A DNA stretch of 41,141 nucleotides from a virus: positions 1 to 41,141 of the IMG/VR virus record IMGVR_UViG_3300044644_000407; one strand, given 5' to 3'. A program made the translations under genes and the position numbers. The notes beneath the pieces are model-generated. The model saw nothing but the letters and a program-made list of their open reading frames with translations. It searched no databases and had not been told where the DNA came from. Positions 14,604 through 21,934 of the stretch are shown here, piece after piece; position 1 is the first letter of the stretch, and each line of letters opens with the position of its first letter.

Positions 14604-15254
14604 ATGTTCACACTCGACCATGACGTTATCAAAGCCCTTCTGATCGCGGCACCAAAACGAGACGTCCGGTACTACCTTGTCGGAGCCTGCATCGACGTTC
14701 GCGAAAGCGATATCACCCTCGTGGCCACGGACGGCCATATGCTTCTTGCCGTCCCGGTACCGCAGCAGAACATCGAGTCTGCTATCCCTCCCGGACAGTA
14801 CATCATCCCTCGCGCTACGCTTGAGGCCGTCAAGCCTGCGAAGGTCGGGCGCACTACGCTTCCCATTCGGGTCTCGGTCCACGTCCCGGAACCGGCACCC
14901 GACCCTGACCGTCCGGGTGTCATGCTGAAGCACGCGCCGACAATCACCCTCGAGGGTGCGACTACCGCCACCACGGCACCCGTGGACGCCCGATTCCCGG
15001 ACTGGCGCAAGGTTCTCCCCACTACGTCTTCTGGTGAATTGCAACAATTCGACCCTGCCTTGATCGCTCGCTGGGACCAGATTCATTCCACGCTTGGCGC
15101 TAGCGAGAACAGTTTCCCTCGCATCCACCATAACGGCGCGAATCCTGCCTTCATCGGCAATCTGTGGCGGGACGCCATCGGCGTCCTGATGCCTGTGCGC
15201 GATGACACTGACGTAGCGAAACGCGACCCCCTGCCGTCCTGGGCCGTGGCGTAA
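14604..15254 (+). CDS. DNA polymerase sliding clamp-like protein (DnaN-like)
   Basis: The 216-residue protein has the pattern of phage beta-clamp-like proteins: an N-terminal LIAAPKRDVRYYLVGACIDV strand-helix unit, then the typical LVATDGHMLLAVPV, then IIPRATLEAVK and a PVDARFPDWRKVLPT segment. These occur in the DnaN domain of bacterial clamps. The protein is shorter than bacterial DnaN (about 370 residues), so a full ring would need more subunits or fewer domains. It presumably tethers the phage family A polymerase (19259-21220) to DNA, or competes for the host clamp loader. The ATG is preceded by AGAGGAC about 12 bases upstream. Confidence 0.72.
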   Translation: MFTLDHDVIKALLIAAPKRDVRYYLVGACIDVRESDITLVATDGHMLLAVPVPQQNIESAIPPGQYIIPRATLEAVKPAKVGRTTLPIRVSVHVPEPAPDPDRPGVMLKHAPTITLEGATTATTAPVDARFPDWRKVLPTTSSGELQQFDPALIARWDQIHSTLGASENSFPRIHHNGANPAFIGNLWRDAIGVLMPVRDDTDVAKRDPLPSWAVA

Positions 15255-15265
15255 TCGACCATCTG

Positions 15266-15287
15266 ACCGCGCCCCTCGGGGCGCGGT
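15266..15287. other. Perfect 10-bp-arm hairpin after the clamp-like gene
   Basis: ACCGCGCCCC and GGGGCGCGGT are exact inverted repeats with only two bases between them. It follows the stop by 11 bases and precedes the next ribosome site by about 8. No T-tract follows (AACCTACC). Likely an mRNA 3'-end stabiliser or a pause site. Confidence 0.5.
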
Positions 15288-15306
15288 AACCTACCGGAGC
15301 ACGAGC

Positions 15307-15627
15307 ATGTACATCATCGAGCAGCGATATCACGGTCGTTGGGAACCGGTCCCGAATGGCGAATTCAAAGCCCGCGATGCAGCGGAGTCCGCTATGGGCG
15401 AGCTATACGATATGGGGTGGCACAGTCTAAGGATCGTTGAGGAAATCCGCGATCCGTACCCGCCCGGGCTGACCGGCGAATCGGCGCATTACGCATGCGA
15501 TGGCCCTCGGGACCAAGTGATCGCCGATCTGCGGCGCATCCTGGATGCCTGCGTTGATTGGGGCACTCCCGAGGCGGAAAATCTCCGCGATGAGTGCCGC
15601 GACTACCTCGATGACATGGGAGCCTGA
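15307..15627 (+). CDS. Hypothetical acidic protein (106 aa)
   Basis: The ATG follows a CCGGAG site. The product starts MYIIEQRYHGRWEPVPNGEF, reads as a short beta domain and then an acidic helical C-terminal half with DCR-x-YLDDMGA at the end. Coding is supported by its tight fit between the clamp gene and the next gene (two bases to the next ATG). I do not recognise a family; the early-gene position suggests a host-takeover or replication accessory role. Confidence 0.65.
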   Translation: MYIIEQRYHGRWEPVPNGEFKARDAAESAMGELYDMGWHSLRIVEEIRDPYPPGLTGESAHYACDGPRDQVIADLRRILDACVDWGTPEAENLRDECRDYLDDMGA

Positions 15628-15629
15628 CC

Positions 15630-15959
15630 ATGAGAACAGCACGCTTAGACTACCGACCCGGCGCCACGCTGGCGCCCATAGGCTTTCACAAACCTAAACA
15701 AGACATAGCACCCACGCCCATCCGCAAAGCCCCCACAAAGGCGGCGCCAGAACACAAGCCTGTCGAGTTGGACGCCGACACGCGCTCGCGCCTTCGGGAC
15801 CTCTTGGAGGTCCTGGGGACGCAGCAGACGGCCAAAGCGTTAAAGACTGGCACCACGCACATAATGGACTGGTGGACCGGGCGCCGCCCGATTCCGGAAA
15901 GCATGCCTGCGACCATCCGCAAGGTTCACAAGCTAATCATCGGCGAGGACGGACTATGA
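15630..15959 (+). CDS. Putative helix-turn-helix DNA-binding protein (109 aa)
   Basis: An N-terminal Pro/Lys-rich unstructured stretch (about residues 1-48) is followed by RSRLRDLLEVLGTQQTAKAL and KTGTTHIMDWWTGRRPIPES. This reads as a helix-turn-helix in the style of Cro/CI or DNA-binding transfer-region regulators: LLEVLGTQQTAKAL as helices one and two, HIMDWWTGRR as the recognition helix. It could be the regulator acting on the palindromic sites at 13.2-13.4 kb. It overlaps the next gene by four bases (ATGA). Confidence 0.6.
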   Translation: MRTARLDYRPGATLAPIGFHKPKQDIAPTPIRKAPTKAAPEHKPVELDADTRSRLRDLLEVLGTQQTAKALKTGTTHIMDWWTGRRPIPESMPATIRKVHKLIIGEDGL

Positions 15960-16672
15960 GCACCATTACTGCTACGCAACAAACAGCAATTGCCGAATAC
16001 CTTAATGGCCGACACCTCGGGTCCGGCATCGGCACGGCGGAAGAACCATGCAGCATTGCAGCGATTAACTTGGCCTTGTCGGGACGTCTGACCGATGACA
16101 TCCCCGATTGCATGAGCCCGGCTGTCGGTCGATGGATTATCCGCATTCAAGATGCGATGCCGGATGACCTCAGGAACAGTGAGCGGTGGCGATCACTGCT
16201 GCCGCTGGCGGCAGAGACTGGACGGAACCACGAGGCGGAACGGGCGGCGGCGTTGTTGGATTGGTTGTGGGGCGCAGTTTTGCCTCGATTGCAGCCCCTC
16301 GCCGATGCGAACGGTTTTGGCGCTGCATGGACAGCTATGCACCAAAGCCGAACCGCAGCGGCAGCACGGGAAGCGGCGAGGGAAGCGACGCGGGGGGCGG
16401 TGGCGCGGGCGACGGAAGTGGCGGCGTGGGTGGGGCGGATATTGGCGGTGGAAACGGCAGACGCGGCGGCGCGGGCGGAGGCGGAAGCGACGGCGTGGGC
16501 GGGGGCCGCAGGGGCAACGAAAGAAACGGCGGAAGCGACGGCCTGGGCGGCGCGGGCGGTGGAAGCGGCGCGGACGACGGCGCGAGCGACGAAGGCAAGC
16601 TCAGACTATTGGACCGCCGTTGACCCTTGCGCCATGCTGGATCAATTGATCAACATCGGAACCGAATCATGA
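15956..16672 (+). CDS. Conserved phage protein with Ala-rich helical repeat tail (238 aa)
   Basis: The ATG overlaps the preceding stop (ATGA). The first 140 residues form a conserved phage domain: CSIAAINLALSGRLTDDIPDCMSPAVGRWIIRIQDAMPDDLRNSERWRSLLPLAA, then LDWLWGAVLPRLQPLAD. From about residue 140 to 225 the sequence becomes Ala/Glu/Thr/Arg/Trp-rich with repeated AEATAWA units, probably a long helix. The repeats are mirrored by a 22-base near-identical DNA repeat. The purine-rich repeat region leaves long open frames in other phases that I discount. Function unknown. Confidence 0.75.
   Translation: MSTITATQQTAIAEYLNGRHLGSGIGTAEEPCSIAAINLALSGRLTDDIPDCMSPAVGRWIIRIQDAMPDDLRNSERWRSLLPLAAETGRNHEAERAAALLDWLWGAVLPRLQPLADANGFGAAWTAMHQSRTAAAAREAAREATRGAVARATEVAAWVGRILAVETADAAARAEAEATAWAGAAGATKETAEATAWAARAVEAARTTARATKASSDYWTAVDPCAMLDQLINIGTES
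16481..16550. repeat. 22-bp coding direct repeat in the Ala-rich protein
   Basis: GCGGAAGCGACGGCGTGGGC (plus G) at 16481-16502 recurs with one change at 16529-16550. The two copies lie 48 bases apart and encode the AEATAWA units. Such repeats expand or contract by slippage or recombination, so length variation between isolates is expected. Confidence 0.6.
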
Positions 16673-16794
16673 TCCCCACCAGCTGGCCATTCCCTCGCTG
16701 GCGCTACGACGCCAAGCTAAAACGCTGGGTTCCCATCCTGAAACGGCTACCGAAACCCGACCCCACGGAGGGGGCCGAACCATGCATATTTTGA
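16669..16794 (+). CDS. Short Pro/Trp-rich protein (41 aa)
   Basis: The start overlaps the previous stop as ATGA. The product begins MIPTSWPFPRWRYDAKLKRW and continues with KRLPKPDPTEGAEPCIF. It is basic, aromatic and proline-rich. It overlaps the next tiny gene by 13 bases. No family recognised. Coding is supported by coupling and by the GGAGGGGG ribosome site it carries for the next gene. Confidence 0.5.
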   Translation: MIPTSWPFPRWRYDAKLKRWVPILKRLPKPDPTEGAEPCIF

Positions 16795-16850
16795 TGCCGC
16801 TCATCGTGATCTTGCTAGTTATCATCGCAGTGATTACACTGGACTTGTGA
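16782..16850 (+). CDS. 22-residue single-pass membrane peptide
   Basis: ATG at 16782 is preceded by GGAGGGGG with a spacing of 7-9 bases. The product MHILMPLIVILLVIIAVITL-DL is essentially one transmembrane helix. It is the last gene of the rightward early unit, directly before the terminator. Small membrane peptides of this sort can act on host envelope or secretion functions; here the role is unknown, and the open frame could be fortuitous despite the strong ribosome site. Confidence 0.45.
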   Translation: MHILMPLIVILLVIIAVITLDL

Positions 16851-16881
16851 CTCCCCTCCGCCCTCTGACCCGGGGCACTCA

Positions 16882-16920
16882 AGGCCGACGCGCCCCCTCC
16901 TCGCGTCGGCCTCTTTTTTT
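16882..16920 (+). terminator. Rho-independent terminator of the rightward early operon
   Basis: AGGCCGACGCG (16882-16892) pairs perfectly with CGCGTCGGCCT (16902-16912) across a nine-base loop, followed by C and a run of seven T. This is a textbook intrinsic terminator on the plus strand. It stands 31 bases after the last early stop and directly abuts the 3' end of the convergent primase-helicase gene. Confidence 0.88.
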
Positions 16921-19249
16921 ACTTCACCACTTTCAACGCTCCTGGCGGCACGTCTTCGACTAGCCTGCGGATGTCCGACTTCTTCATCGACCGCACCACG
17001 TCAGGCGCAGCGAAGACGTGCTTCTTCGTGCTGTACTCTGACGATGCCAGACGCCCCATGTCTATCCAGCCTGCCTCGCTGAAGGCGTGCAGCAGCGCAG
17101 CCTGATAGACTTTAGCACCTGGAGGCGCCATTGCCTGGATGCGCTCGCAGAGCGCCCCATAGGGGCCGCAGACCGCGCCTTTTGAGAATTCGCCATGACG
17201 CCCGCGAATTAGCCCCACGAGGAACGATTCAGTCTGGCTCATCGAATGTTCGATCAAGGAATACTTATAATCCGTCCACTTCGGCGACGCCCCAGCATCG
17301 AACGCCGACACGTCTCGGCGCCAGAGCCACGCAGCCACGGCGGCAAAACCCCCACGGCGGAACCACTGCCAGAGGGCTTTCCCCTCGCCGTCATGCATGA
17401 TCGGCGCGTGAGACCATATGCAAAACCAGCGCCTGTCCTGCGAGTCAATGCTGATCGGGACGTGATAGTTTGAAAATGCGAGCACAAAAACCCTGTTCAT
17501 CACCTCATACGGGTGTTTATGTTTCCTGTTCACCGTCAGGGTCAGGGGCGGGGCCGCGATGATAGGTTTCAGTCGGTTGGCCAGTGCCCTACGCTCTGAC
17601 GCTGCCGATTCGTGAAGCTCATTCAGGACGATCACTTCCGACTCCAACGCATAACCCCACTGACTCTCTAAATCTGCCACGTCCATCTTCTGATGGTTTC
17701 GCAACGCTTCGACGTCCCGGCCACCGCAAACGGCCCACTGAAACGGTGCCCACATAGAGTCTTTGCCGCAACCCTGCGTCCCGGCGTGAAGGACCGCATG
17801 GTTTATTTTCGTCTCCGGATGCTGAAGCTTGAACGCCATCACGTCCCATAGGTGTTCCAATTCTGACCGCTCCGGCACCAGGCGCTCGCACAGTTCCAGC
17901 CACGGGCTGATATCCGCATCGACCTCGCGGTCGACCATCGCCCTGGCATCGCGCCAACGATTGCCGAAGACCTCGCCGTCGCTGTTGGTCACAAGCGCCG
18001 ATTCCCCTGCGGCATACGTCATGCCGCTAAGCACGCGACCGCCTGCTGCGCTGCGGTTTTCGTCGAAGCAAACGCTTGCTTCGACCCGCCTTCCGTCATG
18101 GATGGACCGGCAACCTATGTGCCGATAGAGGGCGTTGAAGCCCCTGCGGTCCAGTTCGCGCCGGGTCTCTAGGTGATAGTAGGAATCGTCGGCCAGCACA
18201 TACGCAAAGCGTTCGAACCATTGGCCCTTCTCGATGCGCCCAAGCTCTTTCAATTCCACTTCCGCGACCACGGCGGCAGCGGCTTCGGTCAACTCGGCGG
18301 GCGGCTCGGGCAGTTGGCTTAACGTTGACGCCAGCCGGGTCGCCACTAGTTCCTCGCGCAATCCTGGTTCATGTTTCGGACCACCGTTGACCGCCACCCA
18401 TCGCAAGAATGCCCGCGAGTCCAGATGCAGACAGTGCGAGTGGAGGCAGCAGAACGAACGCGATGCCGGGTGATAACGGCCCTCCGGCGAGCCGTCGGTA
18501 TGCTCTGCCGCGTTAGGGCAAGCGACCCCCATCCAGCCGGTCGAGTTCGGCCTTGAGTACACCAGCCCCTGCCCCACCAGCCACGCCGCGACGTCATCGC
18601 CGCCGTCATCGACCACGTAAACGGGCGCTGGACCACTCCCGCCCGCCTCGGGGTCATACGTGACGCCGAGGGCGGTGCAAATCTCATCGAGGGTGTATTC
18701 CCGCGACGGCGAGAACTCCACCAGCCGAGCCGCAAACTCGCCACGCCCCTGCTTGAGGTTAACGCTCCCTGGCAGGCGGAAGTTACGAACGGGATTACAG
18801 GCGCCCGGGTCCGTGAACCCCGCCTCGGCAATGGCAGCGATGGCGGCGGCGAAGTCCTTCTTCGCCGGCTGTTCCGAAAACGCATAGCCCCATTGGAAGT
18901 TACCCGGCGACGTCTCCATGATCCACGTCGGCGGCAAGGGCGGCTCTGTGGACTTGGTGCCGACGTCATCCAGCACCATGACCAGCACGAACTCGCAATT
19001 CTTGGCGGCTACCGACACCCGCTCGCGCATCCGGTCGAGGATGAACGAAGCGGTGTTCCCATACCACGATTGGCCCTCGCGCATCGCCCTAGCACCCGGC
19101 CCTGGCATGACGGCGGGCCACGTCGCTTTGACGGCGCCGTCGGCGTGATACTGAAGCGGCGTGAGCGGCTTCTGTCTGACCAACAGCGCCGTCTCGCCCT
19201 CCGGCGCCAGCCCTGAAAACCAACGTATGAACTCTCCAGTCGTTGTCAT
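16919..19249 (-). CDS. Primase-helicase (prim-pol-like plus SF3/D5-type helicase)
   Basis: The 776-residue protein combines an N-terminal primase-like part with a C-terminal ring helicase. Residues about 86-122 carry VLVMVLDDVGTK (Asp94/Asp95) and TSPGNFQWGYAF, the pattern of RepB/archaeo-eukaryotic-type primases. Residues 244-273 hold a Cys/His cluster (CPNAAEH then CCLHSHC) resembling a zinc ribbon. The helicase Walker A is GTQGCGKD (490-497) with Walker B VIVLNEL (about 539-545), as in D5/SF3 helicases. It should unwind the fork and prime synthesis for the phage polymerase, whose gene ends nine bases upstream. Start ATG at 19249. The domain names are from motifs, not a search. Confidence 0.85.
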   Translation of the reverse strand: MTTTGEFIRWFSGLAPEGETALLVRQKPLTPLQYHADGAVKATWPAVMPGPGARAMREGQSWYGNTASFILDRMRERVSVAAKNCEFVLVMVLDDVGTKSTEPPLPPTWIMETSPGNFQWGYAFSEQPAKKDFAAAIAAIAEAGFTDPGACNPVRNFRLPGSVNLKQGRGEFAARLVEFSPSREYTLDEICTALGVTYDPEAGGSGPAPVYVVDDGGDDVAAWLVGQGLVYSRPNSTGWMGVACPNAAEHTDGSPEGRYHPASRSFCCLHSHCLHLDSRAFLRWVAVNGGPKHEPGLREELVATRLASTLSQLPEPPAELTEAAAAVVAEVELKELGRIEKGQWFERFAYVLADDSYYHLETRRELDRRGFNALYRHIGCRSIHDGRRVEASVCFDENRSAAGGRVLSGMTYAAGESALVTNSDGEVFGNRWRDARAMVDREVDADISPWLELCERLVPERSELEHLWDVMAFKLQHPETKINHAVLHAGTQGCGKDSMWAPFQWAVCGGRDVEALRNHQKMDVADLESQWGYALESEVIVLNELHESAASERRALANRLKPIIAAPPLTLTVNRKHKHPYEVMNRVFVLAFSNYHVPISIDSQDRRWFCIWSHAPIMHDGEGKALWQWFRRGGFAAVAAWLWRRDVSAFDAGASPKWTDYKYSLIEHSMSQTESFLVGLIRGRHGEFSKGAVCGPYGALCERIQAMAPPGAKVYQAALLHAFSEAGWIDMGRLASSEYSTKKHVFAAPDVVRSMKKSDIRRLVEDVPPGALKVVK

Positions 19250-19258
19250 TTTTTGATC

Positions 19259-21220
19259 TCAGCAGTAACGGTCCATAACCTCTGCCTTCGCGTCGAGCGG
19301 CAACCCTTCCGCCCACGGCGGCGGCTCCCGCATGATCGCCAGCAGATCCTCCTGCGCGGCTTCCGCCTTGCGGCGGGGCACCTCCAGCACCACTTCGTCA
19401 TGCACGTGCAGGACCGCCGACCAACGCCCCTCCAGCCGCCGCAGCGCCGACCGCAGGATGTCGTTTGCCGCTGCCTGCGTAACGTTCTCGCACTGCAACC
19501 CAGCCCACAGCCGCGCCCTCGGCCACTCGGTCGCGTCCGCTGATGGCTTCCACGCCGCCTTGGCGTAACTGATGCTGCCGTCATCGTCAAAGCGAGCGTA
19601 GGGGTAGCGCAGGATGCGGCCAGACGGCAGGATGTACCACAGGTGCTCGCGGTCATAATAATAGGTAACCCTAGCAGCGGTCACTTCCTTACCCGGCGAG
19701 CGCATAGCGGCGCGGGCGGCGGCGTCCAGCCGCCAGCCGTGCTCCTGCGCCCACGGGTTCGCCTGCCGCCAGCCGTCCACCGCACGGCGGGCTTCGGCGG
19801 GCGCCACGCGCACGCTATACGCTCTGCCGAACGTCTCAAAAGCCCCAACGCCACCGAGGAAACCTAGCGCGAGTTCCTGCACCTTGCCGATCTGACGCTG
19901 CTCGCCTGTGACGTCCTCATAGCGCACCCCGAACGTGGCGCTGGCGTTGACCTTGTACGGGTCTAGCCCCTGCCGAAACACGTCCAACTTGCGCTCGCCC
20001 GCAGGCGAGTCCGACAGCCACGGGTGGACTCTCCCCTCAATGGCGGACCAGTCCGCGCCCACGAAGACGTGCCCCGGCGCCGGGATCAGCGCGGGCCGAA
20101 GCATCCCCCGCAGGACGTCGGTCACCCTGGCGCCGAAGCGCGGCACGATCTCATGTCGTCGCACCATCGCCTCGCGGACCGCTGCCGGGTTCTCTGCCAC
20201 CTTGCGGGTGAAGTTATGCACCTGGGCGCCGTACGACGAAGCCCGCCCCGTCGCAGCGCCGCCAGCGAAGACGAACGCCCCACGGACGCGAGCGTCCTCG
20301 ATATCCGCTAGCGCCTGAAGGCGGGCGAACTTGGCGACACTGCTGGCCCACAGATCATCGGCGCACTGGAGCACGTCGGCCACGTCGGGCGGCACCTCGG
20401 CGGGGTCTTCCTCGGCCAGCGACAGCAGGTTAGCTCGCACGCTCTTGTCGAGGCTGTCCTTCTCCTGCTCGCCCTTAGTGACCTTGGCTAGCTTGCGGGC
20501 CTCGGGGCCGACGCGCTCCAGCACCCATTGGCGCATCCGAGGCGAGCGCACGGACGTCACCTCACCCTTGGTGATGTCCCGCACCAGCGCCTCGATCTCC
20601 ACCCGCTCAGCCTCGGCGTACACCTGGGCAGCAGCGCACAAGGGCACGTCCACCCGGACGCCTCGGTCGTTGATGCGCTCATTCACGTGATAGTCGGCCA
20701 GTTCCTCGTCCGACAGGTCGCGCAGCGCCTTGGAGATCTCCCGCATGGTGCGGACGTCCTGTTCGCAGTAGGCGATCATCTCTCGCATCAGCGCCGGGTC
20801 TTCCCGGAACGTCCCGTCGGCTTGCGGGATGCAGAGCAGTCGGATCAACTGCGCCCCTCGGTGGTCCTTCCGCATGTCAGAGCTGGCGAACCTTCCGACG
20901 TCCTCCAGCGAGCCGGGAGCGCAGTTAGCGCGAGCCTGTGCGCTGGTGCAGTAGAACTGCTCCAGCCGGAACGGGATCTCCAGCACATGCCAGAAGATGA
21001 GCCGCTCGAACGCGGCGTTGTGAGCGCGGATCTGGCCCTGGTGATTTAACACGTTCGCCGGAAATGGTGAATCTGGCGTCCATGTCTTAACAGGTTCATC
21101 GTCGAACGCGTAGGACATGCACAGCACCTCAGTGCTGGCGTCGAGCGCATATTTGTGGGTGCCCGCCGCCTTGAGGTCACAGCGGCTGCGGGTCTCGAAG
21201 TCGCAGAACAAAGTACGCAT
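19259..21220 (-). CDS. DNA polymerase, family A, with 3'-5' exonuclease
   Basis: I start at ATG 21220; a TTG two codons upstream is less likely. Positions below count from that TTG. The exonuclease has FCDFETR (about residues 7-13), AHNAAFE and YCEQDVRTM. The polymerase has motif A GADWSAIEGR (about 390-399), motif B RQIGKVQELALGFLGG (444-459) and motif C HVHDEVVLEVP (from about 608). Motif A differs from the common DYS-x-IELR form by Trp, Ala and Gly. The length of 653 residues fits phage replicases. An intrinsic-terminator-like hairpin lies directly before the start and no ribosome site is visible, so expression may be limited relative to upstream genes. Confidence 0.95.
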   Translation of the reverse strand: MRTLFCDFETRSRCDLKAAGTHKYALDASTEVLCMSYAFDDEPVKTWTPDSPFPANVLNHQGQIRAHNAAFERLIFWHVLEIPFRLEQFYCTSAQARANCAPGSLEDVGRFASSDMRKDHRGAQLIRLLCIPQADGTFREDPALMREMIAYCEQDVRTMREISKALRDLSDEELADYHVNERINDRGVRVDVPLCAAAQVYAEAERVEIEALVRDITKGEVTSVRSPRMRQWVLERVGPEARKLAKVTKGEQEKDSLDKSVRANLLSLAEEDPAEVPPDVADVLQCADDLWASSVAKFARLQALADIEDARVRGAFVFAGGAATGRASSYGAQVHNFTRKVAENPAAVREAMVRRHEIVPRFGARVTDVLRGMLRPALIPAPGHVFVGADWSAIEGRVHPWLSDSPAGERKLDVFRQGLDPYKVNASATFGVRYEDVTGEQRQIGKVQELALGFLGGVGAFETFGRAYSVRVAPAEARRAVDGWRQANPWAQEHGWRLDAAARAAMRSPGKEVTAARVTYYYDREHLWYILPSGRILRYPYARFDDDGSISYAKAAWKPSADATEWPRARLWAGLQCENVTQAAANDILRSALRRLEGRWSAVLHVHDEVVLEVPRRKAEAAQEDLLAIMREPPPWAEGLPLDAKAEVMDRYC

Positions 21221-21221
21221 A

Positions 21222-21247
21222 AACAAAAACGGGGGCCGAAGCCCCCG
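21222..21247 (-). terminator. Terminator or attenuator between ssDNA-binding-type gene and DNA polymerase
   Basis: On the minus strand CGGGGGC-TTCG-GCCCCCG (21247 down to 21230) forms a seven-pair stem with a stable UUCG loop, followed at once by TTTTTGTTT and then the polymerase ATG. It has all parts of an intrinsic terminator. In the middle of a replication operon it would act as partial attenuation, lowering polymerase and primase levels. Confidence 0.8.
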
Positions 21248-21262
21248 CCCTCCGCAGGTGGG

Positions 21263-21922
21263 TTAGGCTGCGACGCGACGACGACGGCGCGGCTGCTCGG
21301 CGTCCTCTGCCGCCTCGACTTCCGGCTCGGCGTCGGCGTCAGCCGCGTCCTCGCCCGTCATCGAGACCCAATCCACAACCCCAAATTCCGGGGTGTAAAT
21401 CCTGCCGTACTGCTTGTGTTGATAATGGCTCTTCGACAGCGTGACCACCGGCACCGGCTTGCTGGGGTCCTTCTCGACCTGCTCGGCGATCTTCAAGGCC
21501 AGTTCCTGCACGGCGCGTTTGCCACCGACCGAGGTAGTGGCGTACCGCACCTCCAGCCCTTCGTCCTCACCGCTGGTGCACTTGGCTTGCAGGCCGACCT
21601 GCAACTCCCAGCCTTTGCGGGCGCCGGGCGGCGCAGCGTCCACCTCCGGCAGCGGCTGGGTGATCGGCACCAACTTTTCGGCAAGAACATCACCCTCGCC
21701 CCAAGCGATAAAGCCGTGGACGAAACCGAAGGGGTTGATGGCCCACTTGCTGCCCTCCTCCACCTCGGTTTGATCGGCGCCGAAAACCCAATGGCCCCCT
21801 TTGTCCATCTTGAGGATGGCGCTACCGGCGGGGCCGACGTCGGCTTGGATGGCCCGAAGGGCGGTGGACAGGCTAGCGACTGCGGGAAGGTTTGCTCCAG
21901 CGAACTTAACAAGACCAGTCAT
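21263..21922 (-). CDS. Putative ssDNA-binding-type protein with acidic tail
   Basis: The 219-residue protein begins MTGLVKFAGANLPAVASLSTAL after a GGAG site. A central beta-rich region (AILKMDKGGHWVFGADQTEVEEG then WAINPFGFVHGFIAWG) is followed by a C-terminal run of Glu/Asp/Ala that ends RRRRRVAA. It lies between the RecB/Cas4-like nuclease and the DNA polymerase, where phages usually encode their ssDNA-binding protein. The acidic tail fits that role, though the final basic cluster does not. No OB-fold signature is certain. Its expression is probably higher than that of the genes beyond the attenuator. Confidence 0.7.
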   Translation of the reverse strand: MTGLVKFAGANLPAVASLSTALRAIQADVGPAGSAILKMDKGGHWVFGADQTEVEEGSKWAINPFGFVHGFIAWGEGDVLAEKLVPITQPLPEVDAAPPGARKGWELQVGLQAKCTSGEDEGLEVRYATTSVGGKRAVQELALKIAEQVEKDPSKPVPVVTLSKSHYQHKQYGRIYTPEFGVVDWVSMTGEDAADADAEPEVEAAEDAEQPRRRRRVAA

Positions 21923-21934
21923 TTCAGAACTCCA

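Noticed and set aside
16186-16623. Gly-rich and Arg-rich open frames in the repeat region of the 238-aa gene, including one on the minus strand
   Set aside because: They arise from the GC- and purine-rich repeats read in other phases; the frame with a conserved N-terminal domain and ATGA coupling is the real one.
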